Source: Himantopus leucocephalus (taxonomy: Eukaryota; Chordata; Aves; Charadriiformes; Recurvirostridae). From it: 64,000 nt of DNA. The notes beneath the pieces were generated by a model. That model did no database searches. It saw nothing but the letters and a program-made list of their open reading frames with translations, and was not told where the DNA came from. This document shows, piece after piece, positions 12,001-23,700 of this stretch. Location: contig RSEF01000004.1 in the NCBI GenBank assembly GCA_003993805.1, positions 23,872,930 to 23,936,929 of the forward strand, given 5' to 3'. Within the stretch, counting starts at the first letter, position 1. The number at the start of each line of letters is the position of its first letter. The translations under genes were made by a program, and so were the position numbers.

Positions 12001-15000
12001 AACTCTAATTATCTGACTAAATATTAAATTTAGCAAGATAATATGCCTCTGTGATAGGGAAATTTATTTCTTCTTATGAGGGGAAACCAAGTAGGGTTTT
12101 TTCTCTTTAACATGTTCCTTTTCCTCCTATCCTTTCCATTGAATAGTCTATTTAAGGTCTTCTGTAATATTTATTAGTGATATGTTAACACTGCCCAAAA
12201 GGCAGTCTGACCTCCTTCTTTAGCCCCCAGTCAGAGATGTAGTTTTCCCTGTTCTGGTAATTTGGGTGGGAAGGTTAATATAACCTCATGAGCCTCACAC
12301 TTGGTGTGCTCACCTAGGGAACAGCTCCAGGTTGAAGTCCCATTTCTGAACATACCAGTTCTATACTTGACATAAATTGATCCTGTGACAAGCCACTGCT
12401 GTGGCTGACCACTAGCTGAAGTTTGTCACATCAATTTGAGTGGCATTTTGAGTGCGATTACTTACAGCAGAGCTGGACAACTGTCACACAGAGGCAGAGA
12501 AGGCAGGAAGCACTTACAGGTTTGCTCACATAACATATTGTCATTGACTGAACTAACTCTATAAATTGATAGGTTATATTCTCCTTTTTCTTTTTTTTTT
12601 TTTAAGGAATACATGCAAAGCAAATCAGCCCAGAATCACGGTTAAATTCTGCAAGTCACTGTAGCTAAACTGGAATCCTGTATATATAGGAGAAATGACA
12701 TTTGTTTCAGGAAAGAGTGAAGAAATATAGTTATTTCATCCATGGCTGTGTGAGCAGGCAGAAACAATTGAAAAGTGCTGGAGCAGAGACCCTGAACTGG
12801 TCTAGGAAGAAATGCTTTCTGGGAAGACCATTCTTGTAATGGCCAGTTCTCTACATCGTTCATGCCCCAGTAGTAAACTGGTTTTTTCCACAGTTCTACT
12901 TTAGTCTTTGAGCAGTTTCTGAGACCAGTTAATTACCAGCACAGGCAGGAGATTGTGCCGTTTATGCATGATACAACAGTGAGAGCTTTCCTCTAAGTAT
13001 CATGAGAATTTTGTGCAATGCTGTTCACAGTCTCTCTCATGGCCTCATCACAGAAATACCAAGTACGTTGTTGGAAGGGATGCTTCTGCTGTGGATGAGA
13101 GTTTATAAAACCCTAGCTTTTCTACTATCTTGGAGACAGTGGGGCTGCAGTACAAAAGGAGCTGATGAAGCCGGCTCAATCTGATTCCACCTTGCTCTTC
13201 TCTCGTTGTCCCTAATACTCAGCTTAGGGAATTCTACAAATGCAAATTCTGTTTCCACTTCTAGAAGTTTATACAGCTGGAAGATAAATCCACATTTTTC
13301 CCTCTGGTCCATAATATAAAGAAGAGTGTATTTGTCCTGAGCTTCCCCAAGGCACTGATCCTGCATAAGGCAGGCAAGCATGGCTAGTAAGTGCGTGCTT
13401 GAAGAATCTCTTCAACATTACAGCATAAAAATATACAGCTATTCTACCTCCAGTCTACATGCTGCCAAATGACAAGAAAGAAATCAGTTCAGCTATCAGT
13501 CAGTCTGTCTACTCCTTCCAGCTAGCCAACTGGGGCTACAGAGTTATAGTACAGAGACTGTTATTTACCTGTTTTTCAGTCTGCATTTAAACAGCCAAAA
13601 TAGAAGAGTAACAAGTATTTGACATCGCTTCTCATTCTCTGCATTTATGTAGGACAAGTAAAATTCCCTCATCTGTAAAAACAATGTGTAAATACACAGT
13701 TCAGTAGCATCTATACTTGGGATAGGCACATGACAGTCTTTCCCTGTCAGACACATTATGTGATTATTACTTTTCCCAGTTCAAACTGGGTGAGAGGTTT
13801 TCTGAAAATAGAATGAGAACTAATGAAGACAGAATTTTGTTGGAAAATTACTTCTTGATCATAAAGCTCACTAGTTACTGTTGCTCTGAACGAGCAAGTA
13901 AAGGTGGCACAGTTGGTGCCTCTGCTGGTGTGTATCAGGATAAATACTAAAAAGGAATAATAGCTGTTCTTAACAGTAGAAAATTAGATAAACATAAAAG
14001 AAATGATTGAGTTACAAATGCAATTGAAACTCAAAAGCTAAATTCTGGCCACACTCCAATTAGTAGAACTGGGAATTGAGTGGTAAAGATCATGAGAGTC
14101 ATGTAATTTTTATTTGAAAACTTAGAGGCTCTTATCTTTAACAGGTTTGCTTGCAAAATAGAAGGCATTATATTTTGTGTAAAGGAACAGAGTGAGACCA
14201 TTACTTTTTAAAAACTAGATTTTAAAATTATTAAGAAGATGAAAAAATGCATCTCTCATTTCTCAGCCCTCATAGTATCAATACGTACTAGGCAGTGACA
14301 TTGTTCCTATTGCTTTAAGGTGAAATTTCTGCTAGACAAAGCATACTCTTTGTTGAATCTGCAACATGCAATTTAGAAACAGCACAAACCAGAGAGGACA
14401 GCTATATGGTACAGCCAACGATTTAAGTAAATAAGAGTTTTGACAAAGGCAAACACTTTAAAGTTAGGCAACAGATAAATGGTCAAATATCACAGAAAAT
14501 AAAAAGAAATATTTATGCCATTTAAGTCATTTGGCTGATGAGCCAGTTAAAAATTAAATTTAGAAATTATTTGCTAAACAAAACACCCTGAAAGAAAAGA
14601 CTGGGAGAAATTTCTATTTGGACAGACATTAGGGAATAACCCCTGACACTGCAGTAGTAATTCTGGCTTCTATCATATGTACTGAAGAGAGATTACAAGA
14701 AGTGATAGTAAAATCTCTAGCCAATTCCATTGGTGTAAAATAGTCAAGAGTAGAAGCAGACACTCCACACAATATTCTGGAACAGTTTATCTCTGGTAAT
14801 GAAGGTATACAATGTCAGGATGACCTATTGACTGTTTGTTATGGGTTGTCGACAGTACGTAATGGCTCCACTTTTGTGTTTAAATATTAGCTAGTGGAAG
14901 GTCTAGAAATCCGTATCAAGCAATGCAATCGGTTTACTAAATGCTATGGAGAATGAAGGGATTATCCAATAGTCTTAATGGCTGTGTTACAGTCAAAGAA

Positions 15001-16366
15001 AATGGGCTGAAGTATATACAAGCTAGGAAATCAAATCTGGTTTGACTGATTTCTTAGTAGATGTTCACAAACCGCGAAACTGAGCCCTGAAAGACACAGT
15101 CTGTAATAACACTGGGCAAAGAATTACATCAGTAAAAAATGAGTATGTCTGGGAAATTTGTTCCAGTAAGTTTGAACTGGTGAAAATATAACTTCTGATC
15201 AGATTTATAGCAAAATTTGACTGCTACACAAAGCAGTTCAGTTGCAGAGACAAACAAAAAAGCAGGTTTCTTAGAAGTATCTTAAATACCGTATAATTGT
15301 CAACTCCCATATGGACTGGGACAGATGACAGTGTTCTGGGATCTTAATAAGTGATTTGAGATTAAAAAAATGGTCAGATGTGTGGACTGTCAGGTCCTTT
15401 TTCCCCATTCAGACAGATGGAAGATATTTTCCAATACAAAAGAAAGCTATATTAGATAATGATCCATAGCTAGAATTGGGAACAGAAACGGAAAGGCCGA
15501 TGATTTGTTTAAGACAAATTGACAAGAAGGATTCCTACCCTCTTTGAGAGGAAGGGTGATCAGGATGGACTTGCAAAATGACAAACACAAGCCAAACAGG
15601 AGAGGAAAGAAAAGAAACAAAACCACTTCATGAAAATGATGCATGTCTAATGGAAGAAAATTATCTTAAAGAACAATGTTTCCAAACAACCATGAAAAAT
15701 ACTTTTATGCTATTGTCATTTCAAATGGATAGGTGCTGTACAGAACCCCATTGCCCAAACTCCAGACTGAGGGAGTTAATATGGTACTTTTTGTCCAAGA
15801 GGATCTGATATAAAATCAATTGTAACAGTCAAACGGAACTCCAAGACTAGAATACATGATCATTTCATATAACTGCAGAAGTAGTCCCAGGAGCAGAGAT
15901 CAAAATTCAACTTTACGTCCTAAATGAGAGTCCTGTCCCTTATGCTGTAGAGGCACGCTGCCTCCTTTCTTCTGAATCGGTGAGAATTAAACTCTGAATT
16001 AATACAGCCTAACAGTTGGAGTAGTCTTCTCACAGGTATGTATTTCAAGTCCATAGGCAGAGAACGCAAAGAGCACCAAGACTTTCACATTCCTTCCAAG
16101 TGTTCAGCCCCATAAACTGTTTCAAAATCATGAAGAGTAACCCCTACTTTGAAAGATGGAGACCTGCTGTGAGAGGAATCTAGGCTGTGGATCTCATGCT
16201 GACCTTCTAACCTTCAACTCTAGGAGCTGAGTCTAAAGCTCTGACTTTCAGATACAGCCCTGTGTTCAGCATTTTTTGTTACCTAGCTGTTGGCCATTTC
16301 ATATTAAACTGTATTGACAAAAGGCAATTATCACAAGTTACAGCAAGCAAAATTTCAATTCATTAT
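12001..16366. other. Unique sequence, no gene recognised
   Basis: This is AT-rich sequence with only short, mutually overlapping frames and a 13-T run at 12591-12603. The minus-strand frame at 13103-13381 (92 codons) has no domain I know. The interval 14600-16000 has a slightly more balanced composition and could hold a very old transposon, but I find no terminal repeat or protein signature. Confidence 0.5.
12591..12603. repeat. Poly(T) run of 13
   Basis: Thirteen T in a row, preceded by a C/T-rich stretch. Simple sequence only. Confidence 0.85.
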
Positions 16367-16408
16367 AAGAAAAAAAAAAAGGAAAAAGAAAAAAAAAAAG
16401 AGAGGGGG
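16367..16408. repeat. 42-bp pure polypurine tract
   Basis: Every base is A or G: long A runs broken by G pairs, then AGAGAGGGGG. It directly precedes a CR1 3' tail on the same strand. It may have expanded from an A-rich stretch, and mirror-like A/G runs of this kind can form triplex DNA. Confidence 0.85.
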
Positions 16409-16410
16409 TG

Positions 16411-16603
16411 AACTCTGAAATGGGTTGCCTATAAAATTGTGGAATCTTCATTGCTAGAAGTGTTCAAAATTTATCTGGACAAAGCCCTGAGAAACCTGAT
16501 CTAACTTTAAGGTTGATCGTGCTTTAGTAGGGGAGGGCAGGGTTGCACTAGATGATTTCTGGTGGTTCTCTCTAATGTGAATTATTCTATACTTCTATGA
16601 TGA
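16411..16603 (+). mobile_element. CR1 LINE 3'-end fragment, sense
   Basis: The 3' tail of CR1: a 'gtggaatcttcattgctaga' block (16440-16459), a 'tctggacaaagccctgagaa' block (16474-16493), the 'gggttgcactagatgatttc' core (16540-16559), and a terminal remnant 'attattctatacttctatg' (16581-16599), which is a mutated octamer repeat. Only about 190 bases of the element are present. It is followed 160 bases later by another CR1 in the same orientation. Confidence 0.9.
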
Positions 16604-16764
16604 TTTTGTTTCCTTTAGAACCCACTGATACCACTAAGTCTTCTCAGATGGTATATAATGAATGTTAGTTCCAAATACATGGTACCTATGCTTACATGGA
16701 TGGTCAGGAGTCAAAGAATTAAGCATCTCAGCAGGTGACTGTGTGTAGTTAATATAGATTTACC

Positions 16765-17935
16765 AGGAGTAAATTATGCTTTACAGACCTGTTCGCCTTC
16801 TATGATAAAATGGCTAGATGTGTGGATGAGCAAACAGCTGTATATGCTGTCTATCTTGGCTTTAGCAAGGCGATTTTGACACCATCTTCCATGGTTTCCA
16901 AGATGGAACCTCATTTTCTGGGCGGATGCATGATTAAATCAGTGAAAAACTGCCTGGGTCATGAGGGTAGTGGTTAATGGTCTCTCCTGGAAATTCAGCT
17001 GCAAATGGATTTCCTCAGGGGTCTATCCTGTGAACTCTCCTGCTTTGTATCTTCACCAATACCTAGGATGACACAAGACTGCTGGAGCAGATGATACGCT
17101 AAAGGACAAGGCAGCCATTCAGAGGGACCTAGACTGACTACAGGAATGGGTAGACACAGAATTCACACAATTCAAAAAGCTCAAATGCAAAGTCCTCTAC
17201 CTGGAATGAACCAACCCTCTGCATCGTTACAGGCTGGACACTGCCCAGGTGGTTAGCAGCTTTGCTGAAAAGGACCTGGGAATCCTGGGAGACAGCAACC
17301 TAAATACGGGTCAGCAGTGCTCCCTGGCAGCAGGTAAAGCTATGTTGGACTGTATTAAGCAGTACATAGCCAGCTCATCAAGGAAGGTGACCATTCCCCT
17401 TTACTCAGCACCTGTTAGATGACAGCTGGAATACCACTGAGTTTGGAACTCCCTCTGTACAAAAAAGACACTGATAAATCACAGCAAGTTAAGTGGAGTG
17501 CCATCAAGATGGTCAGGGGCTGGAGCACAAGGTACAAGGGGAGGCTGAGGGAACTGGGTTTGTTCAGCTTGGAAAAGGGAAGGCCATTTTTCTACTAGCA
17601 ATTTCCCAGTACCTATGATAAAACTACTGAAAAGATGGAGCCAAGCTCTTTACAGTGATGCATAATAGGAGAATGAGAAAGAATGGTCAAAAATTAGGAG
17701 GGAAGGTTCTGACCAAACACAGGGAAAGCATTTTTACCAGAAGGATGCTCTAGCACTGGAGCAGGTTTCCTGCCCAGGAAGGCTGTGCCACCTCCATCCT
17801 CAGAGACCTTGAAACCCATCTGGACAAAACCCTGAACAGCTGGGGCTGAATTCAGTGTTGACCTGGCTTTGAGCAAGGGATTGCATGCTTGAGCAAGGGG
17901 CCCAGTGATTCCATGGCCTAACATTTAAAGCGGTG
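16765..17935 (+). mobile_element. CR1 LINE, reverse-transcriptase half to 3' end, sense
   Basis: About 1.2 kb of CR1, from the middle of the reverse-transcriptase domain to near the 3' end. The catalytic region is visible: codons 17084-17098 read G-A-D-D-T, matching CR1 FADDT with the Asp pair kept and the Phe lost. Later, 17506-17575 encodes a 'KMVRG' block followed by '[15 protein letters not shown]', the CR1 C-terminal signature. The 3' UTR follows, with 'ctggacaaaaccctgaacag' at 17820-17839. Stops and frame changes interrupt the frame throughout, so no protein is made. The octamer end is degraded near 17915-17930. The start is the usual 5' truncation. Confidence 0.92.
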
Positions 17936-19643
17936 CGTCTTCTTCATTGAACAAAAGGTTTCAATATGGTAAACCCCAATTTAAATGGATGACAACTTGA
18001 AATCTGCTTTTATATCAAGCTGATATTTTCTTCTCTAAGAGCTCAAGAACGTCACTATTTTAACAGAGCTCTGCTGTATCGAAGTCTTCTCAATGCCACT
18101 CATCCACTATAATTTCTACAGCTTCTGTGATTGTGAACACAGGGCGCCGCATAAGTGTTCCCACTGCTGCAAGGTATGTGGAAATCTGGCCAGGTTCTTT
18201 TCTGTCTTACCCTCCTGTAAAAGTCTGATTTTGAAGACAAAGCTGTCAGCAATGTTACTTTATCCCTGACTATATCAAGATGCAAATTAAGGACACGTGC
18301 AGGGGAGGAAGCTGCATTATAAATATGAGCATGGAATTTTATTGTTCACAGCTGTCTTTGTATCGTCAAAAAAATTCTCTCCCTGCCCTAAATGTTCATC
18401 ATAATAGCTAAGAAATAGAGACTGAATTGCTTTTCAGCTTTAATAATGAATCTGCAAGTGGAGGAAATAGGTTTTGTCTGCAGTTTCAGATTTTTTTTTA
18501 ATAGCAAAAATTGCTTCACATAATTCATTTATGTAAATATCCCCATGGAATAACTGCATCAAACTCCTTGACAACTTAAAACTCCTATGCTTGTGTTACT
18601 GCAAAGCATGCTGCTGCCTGACGGCTTTTGGCAGAAATCTAGTAAACAGACATAACTCAATTACATGAGTCTTAATACAAATTGAATTATTTTATTCATA
18701 ACATTGGCGTTCTATGTGTTTATTAAACTGTCCTGCTTTTCTTCTGTGTTGATTAAATGGAAGTCAAACTGTTAAAGGAATCATTTGAGGATATTATGCT
18801 GAATTGTCTGCTGATATAAATTGGCATAGTACCAGGTTTGGTTCAGTAGTTTCAGTAGAGCAGCAGATATTTAACAATCATGCCTTTATAGCCTAGGCAA
18901 CTTACAGCAATTGAGCATGAACTTGAGCAACTAATCAGCAGACTGAAGAACCCAAGTGTCTCTGGTCTGTTTCCTTTGTTGTTTTTTTTTAAGTCTACAT
19001 AGTTTGTTTCTGAAAACAAATGGTTGCTGGAGAAGAAATTCTAAGAAAAAGCTTATATAAACAATTTATTGTGGGTAAAAATATCTTTAGAATGAATGAA
19101 TCTATTGGAGCTCTAGCAAAAAATGTACCATCAACAAATAAAAAATATTAGTTTCTTCCTACCAATGTCCATATGGCTTTAGAACCGATTGATGAATGCT
19201 GTCACATGCCAAAGATGACAGTGGCGTTTATGCATTTAATACAAATACATATTTCTTTGTCCTTTGGAAGTCTTATTTTATCCATGTGCACTGTGAGTAC
19301 CTCACTGGAAACTATACATTCCTGCAGGTTCAGATCAGTCTAGGCTGTTACTGCAGGCAAGAAAAATCTCCCTGGAAATTTTTGACCAGCCAGAGGAATT
19401 TATGAAAGCTCATAATGGGCAAGCAATAGCTCTGGGTTCTGTTCTTTCCCTCTCTCCTGATATTTAGCCCCTGCTACATCTTAAGCATCTAAAAGCAAGA
19501 TACCACCTTTTAGACTGAATATTCTGCCACTGCTACTTTTGAATGTGAAATGGTCACTCTCAAACACAGGAGCGCATAGAGAGGTGCTGCCTTCCACAGA
19601 AGCAACCAAATGCTCCAAGAGCTCCTTCAAGCACTGTGGGCCA
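17936..19643. other. Unique sequence, possible conserved non-coding block
   Basis: No gene is seen. The section 18520-18850 is AT-rich and unusually free of homopolymer noise, with several TAAT/ATTA cores (for example 18659-18700 and 18750-18760). That is the texture of vertebrate conserved non-coding elements, but this is an impression and not an alignment. Confidence 0.4.
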
Positions 19644-19677
19644 GGCTGACTCAGCAGTTTCTGGCCCCGGTGAGTCA
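19644..19677. promoter_or_regulatory. Candidate MARE/AP-1 site pair
   Basis: GGCTGACTCAGCA (19644-19656) matches the 13-bp Maf recognition element TGCTGACTCAGCA at 12 of 13 positions and contains an AP-1 core TGACTCA. A second AP-1 core, TGAGTCA, lies at 19671-19677. Maf, NRF2/BACH and AP-1 bZIP dimers bind such sites. There is no gene nearby to assign, and a 7-bp core occurs by chance every few kilobases. Only the near-complete MARE is notable. Confidence 0.35.
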
Positions 19678-20624
19678 GGGCTCCTGAGTATCACCCCCTT
19701 AATGCTGAGCAACCACGGTCCTACTCAAGGGCAAGGTAACATCTTGTTCCCATGCAGGACTAAGTACACAATCTGAAAGTTTCCAGGGAACACTTCCAAA
19801 CTCTGGATCCTGCTTATGTTGGGTGGAGTTGTTGGCAGTTAAGACAATGACTACAGAAGCTAAGCACCTCTAAAAAGCAGATGAGTGATGAGTGGAAACA
19901 TTCTGTAACGCTGCTAGAGCTTCTTCTGTGCTTTGGGAATGTCCGATAAAATGAACAAGATAATAATTAAGGTAATCTCAGACTATACAGACATTTTCAA
20001 CAAGAGCATGCAATAATATCTAGATTAGATTCAAGTATTTTTATGTTAGAAAGCTCTTAAAACTTCTTGAATTTTATTGCTTGGTAAGTTTGAAACAAAA
20101 AAAAATTGAAAGCAAATTGGTTTCATCATTTTTCAAAGATATATCTAAGGCAACCTTCTATGCTTTTTGTTACATGATTGTACTGTTGCATACAATGTGA
20201 AACTGGGGACTTATCCTTTGAAGCAAGAAACCAAGCAAGACATTTCATAGTTTGTTATGCATAGCCCTCTGATACTGGGTGAAATAAACTGACTTTTCAG
20301 CACAAGGCACCTGCTCTCTAGTTGGAGTCAAATACCTAAGTCTCAGTACAAGCAGAAAAAGCGAACAAGGAATACACTGTGAGAAGAAATTGAACAGTTT
20401 TAGGTCCCAGCACTGACACTGGAAGTGTGCAACAAGTGGGGGAAATTGAAGTTCTCTCTGTTATAGTGGGCTTCTATGCCAAAAGGAAAGGCAAAAGGTA
20501 GTGCAGTTCGTAAAACTGGATAGTTCCAAATTTATGTCGCTGCTTTCCATAGTTTATTAGCTTCAGAGATAACTGCAGACATTTTCTTCTGCCTTTCATA
20601 CAGAAATGAAATATGTGGGCAGCA

Positions 20625-20760
20625 TGTTTTGAAGCAGGGAAGGCAAAGGAAGGTGGGTCCACAGAGGATTTTAACGGACCTAACCATCAAAGAACAAGCA
20701 TTGCAATTTTGCAGCTTCCCTGATGGGTGGATGGTGCACAGCACAACATGCTTCAAAACA
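20625..20760. repeat. 12-bp inverted repeat, 112-bp spacer
   Basis: TGTTTTGAAGCA (20625-20636) and its exact reverse complement TGCTTCAAAACA (20749-20760). There is no flanking target duplication I can see. It could be the ends of a tiny degraded element, or chance. Confidence 0.6.
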
Positions 20761-23700
20761 AGGCTACTAGGAAGGAGGTTAATCGATGGGGTAGACTGGG
20801 GAGGTCAGCTCTGCGATGTGTCCCAGAGGCTTTTGCCATTATTTGTCTGCACAGGCGGCAGACTGACATGTACTGTTGCATCCTCCCAGTCTGCACACCT
20901 CTTTCTCACAAAAAGCAGGGCTTACAGAATGGGGAAGGAATGGATGGCTCCCCCATGCCAGGATGTCACTTTTGATACAGTCTTGAAATACATATGAAGT
21001 GTACAACAGGAAAAAAGGAAGTCCTCCCCAGTCTTACAATTTGGGCGTATCTGTAGAAGACTTCAAATTCCTCTTTTGATAAACAGTCAGATTTATCAAA
21101 CTGAAGCAAATGTCCAGATTGAAGACCATGAGTAGCCTCTGAGGAGAAAAGAGGGATGAGAATATGCAAGAACAGAGATCTAAGGAAGACAGTTATGTGG
21201 GGCTGAATTAGTATCCCACAAATAGAGTTTTTTAAGCGTCCATATGCCAAGATAACAAAGACCAAGAAAATGACACTTTCTTGGTACTTCTTTTAAGAGA
21301 TACTAGAGATTTTGTCAAAAGCTGTCAAAAGTTGTTTTAATTGAAATTGAGAGGCGGTAGCTGAATGGAGTACTACCTAGAATACTACTCAACATTCAAG
21401 GGCTCCGATAAGAGGAAAAAAAAAGGATGACTGATAGCTGGTAAGTCCAGAAATTACACAAAATCAAAATGAGACTTACATTAAGCCTTTGACTTTCAAT
21501 TGCTTGTAGTGGCCCAAACTTGTTTAGATTGGTCCTTGTGAAGAAAAAGTTCCAACCTGGGCAGAGAGATAAAAGAGAGTTAAGACACCTTGTGGTTTTT
21601 TTTTTTCTTTAAAAGCAGGCAAGATTAAGCATAGCTTGTGTAATACAGAAGAGAGCCAAACAGAAAAATAGAAGATTGAGGGATTTGCAGATGGGCATAA
21701 AACAGATAAAACATATACATCTGTAGCAGATAAGTAAGAAAGAACGGAAGGCAAACAAGTGGGGAGGAAAGTCACATTACTGTTACTCCCGCTGTCTTTT
21801 GATGAATCATAAAAATCCCATTCAGTGAGGAGGGAGAAGTCTGAGAGAGTGGTAGTGACAGGGAAAGTAATGAGTCTAAGACTGTCACAGGCACCTATTA
21901 ACCTTGAAACCTGAGACTGTTTTGCAGAAATAATGGACATGAAAACAAGCATAGCGTAAAGAAAATCTGTCTGTTTGTGGATTTCCCAAATGCTCTGAAT
22001 TATGGAAGCACCATAGGTTTGAATGTAAGCACTAAGGCATCACTTAACATGTTTATGCTTTGGTGAGCTGATATATATTTAGTTGCATTTGAACTTGGTC
22101 CTGTTTTGGTACACTGTGAGCATCAGCATGATTCTAAGGTTGTTCAAAAGATGGATCTACTGACAATCCAAAATGGAATTGTCTTTGAGTCATAAAGAGG
22201 GAGAAGTGTCTTTGAACTGCCTTTGTATGGTCAGCCTGCAATGTAATTTTCAGCACTGACTCCCAAATCTTCTTTGCACAATACTGTAAAAGATCAGACT
22301 AATGGAGATGCTGGCTCTAGGAAATTTTTGTTTGCTGTTGATTCATATTTTTGTTGTACACACTATTGTACACAGTAGACAGTACCCTAATTTTTTAATG
22401 TTCTTCTCATTCAAAGCTAAGGCTGACATGCTTAAGGAACCTAGCCAGAAAAATGACATAATAGTGATTAAAACTCTATTGGTAATCTTTTTTCAGTTAC
22501 TACTACCAAGAATGTTAAAGCACTTACACAATAAATGAACAATTCCAAGAATTAGACATATGAATAGCCTAGATATCACTGGAAACAGAATATGGAACTA
22601 TGGTGAAGCAGCAGTAATCCTGCTTTCGTAGCCCAAATGGAAACAAAATGATTTTGTTGTTGAATGCTTGAAATGCAATGACTGTAGAATTTTCTTGGAA
22701 CAAACATCATTAGCTTAGGTGATACTCATAACTCTCTTCATCTCAGTCTTCACATAAATCAAATCTACCCTGCCCTCAGGGATTTTTAGAGACTTTTAAC
22801 AATGAGTAATATTGACATATTCCTAAATATTTCTCTCAGATACTTGCTAAATTATTGATGTCTGTCAAGTCAGTGATTATTTGAAAGAAGGATATTGACA
22901 TAATGGAATTAAACTCAAAATCCGATTAAGTTTGATGTCTGTGTCAAAAATATATAAGTAATAAAAAAATCAAGTGAAACATAACGGGCTTTTAAGGGTG
23001 ATCTGGATCACAGCCTGAACAAGGGCTGCATGAGACAGACCAACTTAGGATTTTAAAGGAAATGAATACTTGCTGAATGGTTCACATTGCTCTGAAGGCA
23101 GTTGATTGTCATCAACTTCTCTAACAATTAGGTTCTGTTGAAATAATTTCACAATATGTTTACAGGGTTAATAATAGAATACCCTCTCAATTTTTCTTTT
23201 GATGAAATAGTACTTGTTTCACAGGGAAATCTGACCATAATAATGGTTTCATCTTACTTCTCAATTACATGTTTATATGGAACAGTGAAGAGAATTAATT
23301 TTACAGTGAATCTTCAGTTTCCTACAAATACCTGACTGGGAACTTGTATACAGAGGAGCTGCAGTGATCTAATGAAAGATGTGATGCTAAGGCAGTTTAT
23401 TTTAACTGGTGCAAGTTTGTCTGTAAACGTTTATTAGTTTTGTTGCATCTCTCTTCACAAAAATGATAACAAAATTCTCTTGCATCCCAGAGACAAACAA
23501 CATCACACCAAGTACTTACCGATTGCGTACAAACACAGAAGACCCAATTACAAACAGACTGTTTTTCTGACTGGTTTCTGGCAGCTCACAAAACACAGAA
23601 CATACTGGGATCCACCACTGGTCTCGCAAACTACTTCGAAGTTGAACATTTAACCCTGAAGTTTAAATACCCTAGTTTATTTTAGCATTAGCTTGCAGCT

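Noticed and set aside
21524..21952. 142-codon minus-strand frame
   Set aside because: No domain, no splice or promoter context; a length expected by chance in six frames of 64 kb.
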